Assembly (NCBI RefSeq): GCF_047511655.1
Contig: NC_133398.1
Coordinates: forward strand, 111,678,332-111,742,331
Length of the DNA stretch: 64,000 bases
DNA from: Castor canadensis
Taxonomy: Eukaryota > Chordata > Mammalia > Rodentia > Castoridae
Direction of reading: 5' to 3'
Shown piece after piece: positions 1 to 10,600 of this stretch. Each line of letters starts with the position of its first letter. Position 1 is the stretch's first letter. The notes under the pieces were generated by a model. It did not search any database and was not told the DNA's origin. It saw only the letters and a program-made list of their open reading frames with translations. A program made the position numbers and the translations under genes.

Positions 1-624
1 TAAAAAGGTAAGATTTTAGATGCACCAAAGCACTGGTCAGCTCCTGGGAAAATGGAGGACACAAAATAAAAAGGTGAGAAAACTATTTCTGACAAGAGAC
101 TTGTACTGACATAACAAAAAACATAATATGAGTTCACTTTTACTTTTGAGTTATTTCATAGGTAAAATCCTTGACTAAAAAGCTTATGCATAAAAGATAG
201 ACTTTAGGAGGAAATGGTACTACAATGATTACAAAGTATCTTGCATAAATTTTCTGAAATGCTCTAATTTCTTTTAAATAAACAATATGCCCTAATAATT
301 CACAATTGTATAATTCTGGAGCAGGTAGATAAACTAACTACTTTAGAGTAGTATAATTGAAGATTATTGCACTATAAAAAACATGTATGTTTATCTTCTT
401 AAAAAGTGAATCTTTTAAGAATATTTAACAGTATTTATCACATTTTAATTTAATATAATAATCTATTCACTATACTAAATTTATAAGGCCTCAGTTTGGC
501 AAGATGTTACTGAATCTATAGAAAATAATGTTTAAAAAGGTTTTCCTTAATGATAGTCTACAATTCAGAATGGCTTTCCACTCTCTACTCACTGCATTCC
601 TTTGGTAACATTTATTGAATAGTC
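1..624. other. AT-rich intergenic DNA, nothing recognised
   Basis: No reading frame of substance, no SINE or L1 signature and no simple repeat was seen here. The composition is AT-rich like the rest of the window. Confidence 0.5.
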
Positions 625-810
625 ACATGCCATTGTCTGACCTGTCACTTTACATAGATTATTTATTTTTGCCATCACAACAACTCTTAGGTATACAGTA
701 TTACCCTATTTTACTGATGAGGAAATTAAGGATGAGAGCTACCATGCAGTAGAGATCATCATCAAGTCTGTTTCTGGCAAGTAATCAGGCTCCTACCTGC
801 TTCTTCCAAT
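625..810 (+). repeat. MIR-like SINE relic
   Basis: The stretch has the MIR core order: a CTTTACAT-like motif, then CATCACAACAACTCT near 672-686, then ATTTTACTGATGAGGAAATTAAGG near 707-730, matching the MIR signature 'attttacagatgaggaaact'. The following part resembles the 'ctagtaagtggca' end only loosely. It is an old, diverged copy with no visible target-site duplication, as expected for MIR. Ends are approximate. Confidence 0.65.
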
Positions 811-1362
811 ATATTACATGGCTTCCTGAAGAGTGAAAGAAATGAACATTAAAGAGAACCAGGTACATGATATGAGTCCCATAGGTAAAAAACAATAATT
901 ATTTAACCTCCCAGGTTCAAATACATATTAACTTAAAAACATTTGAATTTGAGTTTGAGTTATATAGTTGTTCAGTTGAAATAAAAGAAATTTAGAAAGT
1001 AGTAGGAAAAGGACCTGTTAAGGCATTTGCAAACACTTCAGGTAGGAATAACAAACGGCATAATTTTTGCAAAAGTAATTTGAAAATCTGCACCAAGAAC
1101 TAAAACCTAATCACAATCTTGGACATCAAAATTTTGTCCTGGCATTTTTCCTAAGGATTTGAAACTGGTGACAAACATATATACATAGAATTGATTATGA
1201 CAGTATTATATATTACTAAAAAATCTAGAAAAAATTTAAATATCAAAAAATGGGAGACTAATTAAATAATTTGTAGTATAATCAGAGTAAATTAAATAAT
1301 TTGTAGTATAATCAGAGTTTTGTGAGTAAAAACTGAGTTGACAAGAATGTAGGAGTATATCT
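811..1362. other. AT-rich intergenic DNA with a small tandem duplication
   Basis: No gene or dispersed repeat was recognised. The only structure seen is the 30-base tandem duplication listed at 1261-1317. The right end abuts the target-site duplication of the LIN54 pseudogene. Confidence 0.5.
1261..1317. repeat. Two-copy tandem duplication, period 30
   Basis: The 27-base block at 1261-1287 (starting ATTAAATAATTTGTAGTA) is repeated exactly at 1291-1317, separated by TAA. This looks like a recent replication-slippage duplication. Confidence 0.95.
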
Positions 1363-1377
1363 TAACCCTATTCTTCT
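1363..1377. repeat. Left target-site duplication of the LIN54 retropseudogene
   Basis: TAACCCTATTCTTCT here matches TAACCCTACTCTTCT at 4891-4905 with one mismatch in 15. The left copy runs directly into the T-run that is the poly(A) tail of the minus-strand insert. This is the signature of L1-mediated retrotransposition. Confidence 0.85.
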
Positions 1378-4300
1378 TTTTTTTAAAAAAAGGCTTAATA
1401 CTTTAGTTTCTTGAAAATCAAAAACTAGTTGCATTTGATTGCATCTTCAAGTTTTTTACAAGCAAAACATTCTTAAGCAATGCCATCATACATCATCTAC
1501 AATTATAACCCAAATTTCACAAACATTTTCTGCACACTGTATATAAATACACATCACAATGGTGCAATTAGAATTAACACAAAATATATACAAAGTGAAC
1601 AAAGTTTAAGTTTAGACCAAAAATTTATTGCAATCTTTAGGCATACTAGATTGAGGTGGTAAGAATGTTTGCACTATCTACATTTAAAGTTACTGCCCTA
1701 TAATTTTATAAATCCAAATTTCAAAAGGAGGATACTTTAATGAATAACAGAATCCTCTTCTGGATTACTTAATTTCTATTGCCTGTATCTTGCATGTTCA
1801 TATGAACATATATACACACTTACTACATACAACTACAGACTCCTTGGGGGAAATATAAGAGTTATATAATCACTGAGGATTCGGGGATCTTGCAAAATGC
1901 CTGAATTCCAGCATGGTTTTCTCTTATCATAAAATCAAGAGTCCTATTACAATAGGCTCCTAAATTCATAGGGCTTTTTAATTACTGAAAATGATTTAGG
2001 TTATTTTAGCAATTATATGAAAACACACATATCTTCAGCTTGCCAAATTGCTGAATAAAAATGATAACATATTAAATGTCCCTTATAAAAAGAAACCCTA
2101 CAATTCTGAAAGCTTTGCTAAAAGGCCCATTGGGTAAACCAGATTAAAAGTCATGTATCAGTTTGAAACTTCTCAGTTCAAAAGACTACAAAAAGGACTG
2201 TGTACATGAAAAATCTTTCCCTAAATTCATCTCTTACAGCTTCAGCTTTCCTATTTCTCCTTCTAATCCAAATTTTGTACTTGATACTTATGTGAAGTTC
2301 TGTATTCTCCCTCCATAACAACATTTACTTCTATTCACACATCTCACTTTCACAGTATCCAGTAATCACGTTCATAATTACTTCAAACACATGCCACTCC
2401 TTTGAAAGAAAATGGAGACATCCCAGAGCATTTCTTGGCCACTCCTCATTATAAACACACACTTTCAATCATTTGAAAATTCCTATTACACTGCCCCTTG
2501 GTATTTCATGTTTTTTTTTTTTGAAAAACAAAAATAACAACTTTTTTTATTTTAAAAGAGTGCATGAGGATTACTTCTGCCTTTGATATTTCTCAAAGAG
2601 ACAATAGACATTTATTCCAGAGTTGACCCTAAAAAGGCGATTTTTCTTCTTAAAAAAGATAGTGCTTTTCTAAATACAAAATGTCACTTGAATATGTTTC
2701 ATGAGAATTTATGTAGACATTCTATCTGTGTGTATTCTAGATCTAGAACCAAAGAACGGGTAATACCCATGTTGCTTTGACTTTTTCTACTGAACAGAGT
2801 CATACAATGCCATACATTACAAACTACATTACAGTAATTTATAAATGTTCTTTGTCAATAGAATCAGAAGGATAGAACATCTAATTCTTAAGAAACCCAA
2901 GCAAATTAAACATCTACATAATAAAATAAAGAAATTTTTAAAAAAAAATTCAATTTAGAAGGGGCATAAACAATTAACTAAGATTTAAAATGTACTCATT
3001 TTCTCATTTAAAATTTCTTCTCTTTCAATATAATTTAAAACAAGGACTGAATTAAAATACAGTAATTATTAAACTATCTTCCAGGAAAATCAAGTTTCAT
3101 TGCACCTTAAGTTTCTGTACAGTTCCATTTATCAGTCTTTGTGCAAGAGTTAGCAATTCATGACACAAGGGTCATGTTTTGCTTTTCCTGCAGAGTTGAT
3201 GACACTCATCAAACATCTCCAAATTCCTCAAGTATCATCCATTCTGCTGCTGCCTTTGATTTTCCTTTCTTGTCTGCCTGCTCTGCCTGGGCGAGAAGGC
3301 AATTACACGTGGCTTCAGCTACTTCTTTAGTTACAAATGTAAATCGCAACTTTCCTCCTCCACTGTTCAAAGCCGGTGTTGGCCTAGTGAGCAAGTCCAA
3401 AATTTGAGAAGATAATTTAGTCTTTGCTGCTGTTTGTTGCTATACCCTGACTTTGGCTGCATCTGTTAAGTGCATCAATGTCTTTCTTTCTAGACTTTCT
3501 TCAAAATTCTTACAGCCAATGCATTTGCATATTGAAGAACACATTATTTTTGCCTCATAGCATTCACAGTAGTTTTGAAGACATCCTGATCGTTTGCAAT
3601 TGCAACCTTTGCTATGACGTCAATCGGATTCTCCCTTTTTTCCTTTCCCTATCTTCGGCTTCAAGGCTTCTGGATTTCTGTCAAGGCATGCCTTTATTGC
3701 TTTTTGCCTTTCATTTTCATGTTCTAAATTGTTATAACAATTGGTACAATTGCAGTTGTTGCAGAATTCACCATTTGCAAAGCAATCACAATATAATTTT
3801 AAACACAGTGATTTTGTACAATTACAGAGCTTTTGGGGTCGACTGGCAGATTCTGAGGGGATTATGCCATTGAATGGAAGCCTTGCCGGGGTCTGGATAC
3901 CAGTTGTTCCAGTAAAGTTAGAGTTGCTTGCTATAGACACTGCTGTAGCTGAGTAACTTACTGAGCTGGAAGCATTGCATAACCCACATTCCATGTTCCT
4001 GGAGCCGGTGCCAGGACAGTACCTGGTGGGAGGTTAGTAAGGTTGGGCTGGATCTGTGGCAGTGGTGTGGCAGGCATGATAAGCCGTTGCTGTGGCTGGC
4101 TAGTAGTTACTATTTGGGAAGCTGTATTGATTGGATTTGGAACAACTTGTTTGACAGTCTGAGCTGGGACAAATGGAACTGATATACCTACTGGGGTTGT
4201 ATTAACAACTACTGGCTTTGCTTGTTGAAGAGGCTGAGTGTTTGTACTGGGATTCTGACTAAGTGGCTGGGTTGCGCTGCTGGCTGTCATGGCAGTAACC

Positions 4301-4890
4301 AGTTGGACATAATGAAACTTGCTTCCAGACACTTGAATCTGCTGGACATTTGGAGCAGTTGCCAGAGGAATAATTGTCTTAAACTGTGATGTGCTCACTC
4401 CTCCAACAGTGATGGTCTGCACAGCTGATTTTACTGCCTTATTTGGCGATTTCAAAGGTGAGATGGCTATTTTATTTGGTGTCTGTGTTGTAGAATTTAA
4501 AGTTGATCCAACAACACCACTTTCGGATATTGTTATGGTCTTTGATGGAGTTCCAGGAGTAGATTGTGAAAGAACCCTACCCTCAATGACTGGTGGTGAT
4601 ACTTGAGTTGTCTGTCCTGTAACTGCTTTACTATTAATTGGTTTTGCAAAGATCACCTTCGTGATTATTGGACCAGAAGTTGGTGTTCGAGGCTTCTTAG
4701 CAATCGCATCTGGCACCACCTCCATGATCTTCTCCTGCTAGAAAGGTGATCAGGTGCAAAGCCAGCGGCTCCTCCGCCTCCTTCTCGCGCCACGCCCCCA
4801 GGGCTCCCAGCAGCCTCAGAAGAGACACAAACCCGGGTTTGTTCAAAATCACGCGCCCAGCGCCATTCCACCGCCGCATCCCAAAATACC
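1378..4890 (-). pseudogene. LIN54: Processed pseudogene of LIN54 (CXC-domain DNA-binding subunit of the DREAM/MuvB complex)
   Basis: LIN54 is the nuclear subunit of the DREAM/MuvB cell-cycle complex that binds CHR promoter elements through two cysteine-rich CXC domains. Here an intronless, decayed copy lies on the minus strand: 5'UTR about 4726-4890, coding remnant 4725-3150, 3'UTR about 3149-1385, and a short A-tail (plus-strand T-run 1377-1384). Matching stretches include [11 protein letters not shown] near the start, the glutamine/proline-rich middle, the first CXC domain ([16 protein letters not shown], about 3750-3840), the second CXC domain (about 3520-3610) and the C-terminal ALNSGGGKL. 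Breaks seen: a TAT-to-TAA stop after LPAQ with a nearby deletion of about 10 bases (about 3935-3960), a CGA-to-TGA stop before the second CXC (about 3618), a TAG near 3440, and a 1-base loss near 3210. Flanking target-site duplications (1363-1377, 4891-4905) confirm retroposition. It is non-functional as protein. The N-terminus is short, see findings. Confidence 0.95.
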
Positions 4891-4905
4891 TAACCCTACT
4901 CTTCT
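4891..4905. repeat. Right target-site duplication of the LIN54 retropseudogene
   Basis: Partner of 1363-1377 (14 of 15 bases identical). It abuts the 5'UTR end of the minus-strand insert and so fixes the 5' end of the copied mRNA at 4890. Confidence 0.85.
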
Positions 4906-4982
4906 AATAGGAGAGGAAACCAGCACAGCCTATGGAGAACTATCTGGAAACTCATTCCTTCATTCAAGAAATACTTACCGAA

Positions 4983-5058
4983 TGGGGATGGGGGATGGCT
5001 CAGCAGCAGATCATTTGCCTAACATATATAAGGCCCTGGGATCGATCCCCAGCTATTC
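4983..5058 (+). repeat. ID-like tRNA-derived SINE
   Basis: The element reads GGGGATGGGGGATGGCTCAG at its start, giving an A-box-like TGGCTCAGCAGC, then GGCCCTGGGATCGATCCCCAGC with a B-box-like GGATCGATCCC. This is the layout of rodent ID elements, which descend from tRNA-Ala/BC1. The middle is diverged and no A-rich tail is clear. It inserted just beyond the LIN54 retrocopy. Confidence 0.75.
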
Positions 5059-6400
5059 AGCCTTATTGGGTTTTCTGCCTCTTTAGGATACATAAAGCAG
5101 TCCTTTGGATATGTGGCTTCAATTCCTGTAAGGGAATCTAATAAATCCTAATTTTTCTGTTCCTCTATAGAACCTGTAGCTAAGACACATTTAGGGACTG
5201 AAATTAATTCTAGTGAAATATAATTATAAGGATAAATTAACTCAATTGCCTTTAGGGGTTTCTGGAGTTGGCTGTCCAATTTGATTAGCATTATCTTTCC
5301 TAAAAAATATCCTTATTATGGTATACTGAACACTGATAATCTGTGATATGAACAAAATGAATGCCTTTGAAGATCCTAGTTCACCACATGTGAGAGAGAA
5401 GGGATGTATAGAGTCTACATAGACCCTTTGAACATTTCTGGAAAGCCAAGGAATATAATGAACATAAGCAATATCGGATGATTGCTTCTTACATCTCTGG
5501 AAAAAGTAATTACATATATGAATGAACTAATAAATTCAATTACCCAGTGTCAGGGGTGTATAAATAACCTAAAGTCTTGAAAGTGGGCCCTGAAAAAGAA
5601 TCTCCTTTGGCAATAGGACTGAAGCTCCTAAAACCAAATATAGTTATCGAGTGAATAATTATGCAGATTAGCTCTTTGCCTCAGATGGTGTCTGAAATTA
5701 AGGTGAGGTCATTCTTTTGAAGAGAATGAAGTCCTATAAATTGGTATGGGTACATGTGGGATGATTCCGACGAGTCAGGGTACAATGAATTAATAAATTA
5801 TAATCTGTTCAGAGGATTGTGTGTGTGTGTGTGTATCTGATTCTGTTATATCTCAAAAAATATTTATAATTAAGTATAATCATTTTAATCTTTAATCTTA
5901 TGGCCTGAAATATGAAAATGCAAGAATAGTAAAGATGCTTCTGTTTAGTTTGAACAGGTAGAATGAAGCCAGTCTGTAAGTTTAAGCTCTATTCTTCATG
6001 AAAAAAGTGTCTATTAAGGCTCTCATAACTCATAAAGATCAGACTACACATTCTTCGGCTTTCCATTGTGGATGAACACCAGTAACTGTTTAGGGACTTC
6101 CCAAGCCTTGAGCCTTAGACTGGAGCTTCACCATTTCTTCCCTGTAGTTGAAAGATTTTCATATATGGTTTTTAAACTTCTTTATTTTACTGATGAGTTT
6201 CTTTTGTTGTGATTTTTTTCTTTATTTTAGCCCAGGAGTGGATGTAGGATTAAAATTTTTCAATCATTGCAAAAATGAAATGATAGATTTGAAAAAAAGA
6301 CCTGAAGATTAGGCACTAGCAGCTAAAAACAGTGTTGGGGAAATTTTCAAAAGGTCAGAAAATTTGCACATATATAAATGGGCATTATTTCAACAGTTTG
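5059..6400. other. Intergenic DNA, largely unrecognised
   Basis: No gene was seen. Short stretches near 5140-5190 and 6045-6140 vaguely resemble the ends of ancient mammalian repeats, for example a CTGTTCCTCTATAGAACC stretch and CCTTGAGCCTTAGACTGGAG, but I could not assign a family. A (TG)n tract lies at 5818-5834. Confidence 0.4.
5818..5834. repeat. (TG)n microsatellite, about 8 units
   Basis: Uninterrupted TG dinucleotides. Confidence 0.95.
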
Positions 6401-6419
6401 AATGGTCAAAAATATCAAC

Positions 6420-7080
6420 CATCTCAAAATTGATAAATAGGTTCAATGGAATCACAAGAAATTCCAAAAGGTATCATAAGAAGGTACAATATAAAAGGAA
6501 ATTCAATGGATAAAGAAGAGGCAAAATGATTTTTAAAAGGAAAAGCAATGTGAGAGAGACTGTTTGATACCTAACTTCAACAATTATGACAAAGCTACAA
6601 TAACCAATGAAGTGTGGTATTGATGCCAATACACCTAAATAAACCAATGATATCACACATTATTGATTTTTAGAAGAGGTTCAATCATACTTGAGGGTAA
6701 AAAGGGTAGGTTTATTCAGCAAATTATATTAGAAACACTGAATATCCACAGGCAAAAATTTTTTTCTATACTTCTTGCCCTAAACAAAAATTAAGTCATC
6801 CCCCATGGTACAAGGGATGCCCCTTGGGTGTGGAAAGAATGGGCTTGGAAAAGTATAGCTGTTACCCTCTTTTTCCAATTTATTTCCCCTCCATAAAATA
6901 ACCTAAAAACAAAAGTAAACTCAAATGCATTTAAGTGTAATTATTAAATAGACAAACCAAAAAAGTAAAAATATTATAGAAAACAAGGGAAAATATTTTG
7001 GTGATCATATATTAGGTGAAGATTTCCAAGTTTAGTACAATAATTTTGATTCATAAAAAGATCAATAAATAATTTTGATT
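6420..7080 (+). mobile_element. Ancient L1 ORF2 fragment, interrupted
   Basis: Sense-strand L1 ORF2 similarity is visible at 6420-6690: TAAATAGGTTCAATGGAATC, then ACCTAACTTCAACAATTATG, then GACAAAGCTACAATAACC. It resumes at about 6895-7060 (AAAATATTATAGAAAACA-like, then AAATATTTTGGTGA). The intervening 6760-6890 is not obviously L1. It is strongly diverged, much older than the other L1s here, with no open frame. Confidence 0.6.
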
Positions 7081-7500
7081 TATTCAGCATGTGAAACTTC
7101 AGCTTTTCATTTTCATATTAACCGGATTCACTTACTTTCTAAAATAATGAATTTCACTACAGTATTTTCATGATTACATACAATGCACTTCAATCAAACT
7201 TAGAATACATAAGGTCGATGTTCCCCTCTCCCTTGTTCCTTACTCTAGAAATAGCAAATAGTACACTTTTTACACTCTGATATGTTTTGGGCATATGAGA
7301 GAAAACATATATTTGTCTTTCTAAGTCTAGCTTATTTTACTTAATGTAATGATTGCAGTTCCTTTCATTTTTCTGCAAATGACATAATTTCAGCCATCCT
7401 ATAGATGAATAACATTTCATTGTGTAAGTGCACCATAATTTCATCATCCATTTACCTATTGTTGTGCATATTGTTAAGCCCTCCCTCCATTTTCAGGACA
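7081..7500 (-). mobile_element. Old L1 3' end (end of ORF2 and 3'UTR), antisense
   Basis: Reading the minus strand gives the end-of-ORF2 signature, visible on the plus strand as TCTGCAAATGACATAATTTC near 7372-7391, then GATGAATAACATTTCATTG, and a TTCATCATCCATTTACC-like stretch near 7441-7457. It is 5'-truncated and much diverged. Confidence 0.65.
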
Positions 7501-7634
7501 ACTTCAACAAGGTTCATTTTTCTATTTTCATATATGGATATAAAATACATCTAACATGTACATGGTAAATATCTTTTTCTTGTGCCAACCCCTCTCACTG
7601 GTACCCAAACCCGGAAAAGATTTATTTTTCTCTC
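7501..7634 (-). mobile_element. Probable older L1 3'UTR flanking L1-alpha
   Basis: This stretch, joined across L1-alpha to 14496-15783, appears to be the left part of one older minus-strand L1 that L1-alpha split. Support is the target-site duplication of L1-alpha and T-rich 3'UTR-like composition. The assignment is weak on its own. Confidence 0.4.
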
Positions 7635-7654
7635 CTGCCTTTTGTAGTTTTAAA
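7635..7654. repeat. Left target-site duplication of L1-alpha
   Basis: CTGCCTTTTGTAGTTTTAAA is found again at 14477-14495 with one T fewer. It adjoins the A-tail side of the minus-strand L1. Confidence 0.85.
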
Positions 7655-10153
7655 AAAATTATTAATTTATTCACATGTGCATACAGTTTTTGGGTCATTT
7701 CTCCCCCCGCTCCCTCCCCCCCCCCTTTTCTCCCCTCCTGTCCTCAGCTCCAGGCAGGTCCTGTTTTGCCTTTATCACTAATTTTGTTGAAGAAAAGACA
7801 CAAGCCTAATAAGGAAAAAGCATTTTTGCTAGTTAAGGATAGCTATACAGAAATATCCCTAGCATTGCTTGCGTGCACAGGTGTTATGACCCATGTTAAT
7901 TCATCTCTAAGTGATCTTTACATTGGTTACTGATCCCCTTCTCATAAGAATCCCTTTCACTTCATGGTTTCTGTATTATCATCTCCGGAGTGGGGACACC
8001 AAACGCTTTCATGTTTTGGGTTTTCTACTTATTCCTATATCTCTCCTATGTGTCTTCCCTTGTCATTTGACCAGTGTAGCTACATTGCTGCATTTGCCCT
8101 AGATCTAAAGTCCGCATATGAGGGAGAACGTATGATTTTTGGTCTTCTGAGCCCAGAAGATGCTCAGAATGATGTAATCCAGTTCCACCCATTTACCTGC
8201 AAATGATATCATTCTTCTTCATGGCTGAGTAAAATGCCATTGTGTATAAAAATCATATTTTCTTAATCCATTCATCATTAGTGGGGCATCTTGGCTATTT
8301 CCATAATTTGGCTATTGTGAATAGGGCTGCAACAAACATGGGTGTGGAGGTGCCTCTGGACTACCTTTGAGTATATCACCAGGAGTGGGATTGCTGGCTC
8401 CTACAGCAGATCTATATTTAGATTTTAAAGAAGCCTCCAAATTTTTTTCCAGAGTGCTTGCACCAGCTTGCATTCCCACCAGCAGTGTACCAAGGTTCCT
8501 TTTTTCCCACATCCTCACCAACACATGTTATTGGTGGTGTTTTTGATGATGGCTATTCTAGCAGGGATAAGGTGGAATCTTAGTGGGTTATTGATTTGCA
8601 TTTCCTTCATGTCTAGAGATGGTGAGCATTTTTTCACGTGCTTTTTAGACATTTGAATTTCTTCTTTTGAGAAAGTTCTGTTTAGTTCAGTGGCCCATTT
8701 CTTAATTGGTTCATTGATTTTTAAGACAGCTTAGTTTCTTAACTCCCATGTATATTCTGGTTGTCAGTCCCTTGTCTGATGTATAGTTGACAAATATTTT
8801 CTGCCACTTTGTGGGTAGTCTCTTCAGTTTAGAGACCTTTTCTTTTGTTTTGCAGAAGCTTTTTAATTTTATGACGTCCATTTGGGCATCCTTTCTCTTA
8901 GTTCCTGGGATGCTGAGGTTCTATTGAGGAAGTCCTTGCCTATACCTTTTAGTTCCAGAGAGTTTCCTGCTCCTTCCTATACTAACTTCAGAGTTTTGGG
9001 TCTGATATTTAGGTCCTTGATCCAATTTGAGTTGCTACAATAACAGGGTGATTGACAATTATCCAGTTTCAGTTTCTTGCAGATGGGTAACCACTTATCC
9101 CAGCAACATTTGTTGATGAGGCTTTCTTTTCTCCATCGTATATTATTGGCACATTTGTGAAAAAATAGGGTGGATACAGTTGTTTGAGTTCATATCCAGG
9201 TCCTATATTCTGTTCCACTGGTCTTCATGTCTGTTATCTTCCCAGTACCATGCCGTTTTTATTGCTATTGATTTGTAATATGGTTTGAAGTTGGGTATTG
9301 TGATACCTCCAGCATTGCTCTTTTTGCTGAGTATTGCCTTGGCTATTTGCAGTCTCTTGTGTTTCCAAATGAACTTTAGGGTAGATTTTTCAATCTGTGT
9401 GATGAATGTCATTAGGATTTTAATGGGAATTGCATTAAACATGTAGATTGCTTTTGGTAGTATAGACATTTTTACTATGTTGATTCTACCAACACATGAG
9501 CATGGGAGATCTTGCCATCTTCTGTAGTCTTCCTCGATCTCTTTCTTCAGAAGTTTGTAATTCTCCTTGTAGAGGTCATTCAAATCTTTCGTTAAATTTA
9601 CTCCTAGGTATATGATTTTATTTTGAGGCTATTGTGAATGGAATTGTTTCCATGTATTCATTCTCAGTTTGTTCATTGTTGGTGTATAGAAAAGCTAATG
9701 ATTTTTGTAAGTTGATTTTGTATCCTGCCATCTTTCTGTAGCTGGTTATGGTGTCTAAGAGTCTTTGGGTAGAGTTTCCTAGGTCTTTAACGTATAGGAT
9801 CATATATTCTCCAATAAGGATATTTTGACAGTTTTTTTACCTATTTGTATTTCTTTTATTTCTTCTTCTTGCCTAATTGCTCTGGATAGAAATTCCAGTT
9901 CTATGTTGAATAGGAATGGGGATAGTGGGCACCCTGTCTCGTTCCTGACTTTTAGGGGGAATGGTTTCAGTTTTTCACCATTAAGTATGATGTTGGCAAC
10001 CGGTTTGTCATATATAGCCTTTAAAATGTTGCAGTACATTCCTTCTATTCTTAGTTTTCTTAGAACTTTTATCATGTAGTGGTGCTGGATCTTGTCAAAG
10101 GCCTTTTCTTCATCTATTGAGATGATTGAGTGTTTTTTGTCTTTGTTTCTATT

Positions 10154-10159
10154 AACGTG
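10154..10159. repeat. Left target-site duplication of the solo LTR
   Basis: AACGTG here pairs with GATGTG at 10595-10600. The matching part of L1-beta (plus strand about 31630-31655) shows that the uninterrupted L1 reads through this site once, which supports these junctions. Confidence 0.6.
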
Positions 10160-10594
10160 TGTTGGAGCCAGCAGCAGTAATGTGCCTGTGTGTGTTGGTA
10201 TCTGGCCTTGTGAGAATGCTCTAAGGAACTGAGGCAGAGGTCTCAGAACCAGACATCCAGTAAAACACCAGTGCCCAAGGTTCCCCAGATGGCTTCGTGT
10301 CCTTCATATGTAAATAAGAAAGGTTATGCTGACCTTGTGCTTTTCCTGCTTCTCTGTTCCCATTTTAAAGGAGACATAATAAAGAGTTAATTTTAACTGT
10401 GGTTCCCTGTACTAATGTAACCTTAACATGTAATACTTGGCATGCTTTTTCTGACCAAATGCTCACTGTGAAAAAGGAGTTTATAAAAATCAGAAGTAAT
10501 CTTCATTAAGGTGGCTATTGAGCACAGACTTGGTAGTCCCCTCCATCATTTTCTGGCTCTGGTCACCAAGGTCCAGGTCAACAAATGGCATACA
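10160..10594 (+). mobile_element. Solo LTR of an endogenous retrovirus, class II (ERVK-like) by end type
   Basis: A 435-base insert interrupts L1-alpha ORF2. It starts TGTTGGAGCC and ends CATACA, the TGT...ACA termini usual for class II LTRs, and is bordered by a probable 6-base duplication (4 of 6 identical). An AATAAA signal lies at 10378-10383, consistent with an LTR read on the plus strand. No viral genes are present, so it is a solo LTR left by recombination between two LTRs. The family name cannot be fixed by eye. The ERVK assignment rests on the TGT/ACA ends, the TSD length and a start resembling rodent IAP-type LTRs. Confidence 0.75.
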
Positions 10595-10600
10595 GATGTG
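10595..10600. repeat. Right target-site duplication of the solo LTR
   Basis: GATGTG, partner of AACGTG at 10154-10159. The L1 ORF2 sequence resumes immediately after it with CTGTATTACATTTATAG. Confidence 0.6.

Noticed and set aside
3620-4725. Two long minus-strand open frames (255 and 124 codons) that could be taken for a real LIN54-like gene
   Set aside because: They are in different frames, separated by a stop and a small deletion. Further stops and a frameshift lie downstream, there are no introns, and the copy is flanked by target-site duplications with an A-tail. It is a processed pseudogene.
4983-5058. Possible tRNA gene
   Set aside because: A- and B-box-like sequences are present, but the cloverleaf is not maintained and the sequence follows the ID SINE pattern.
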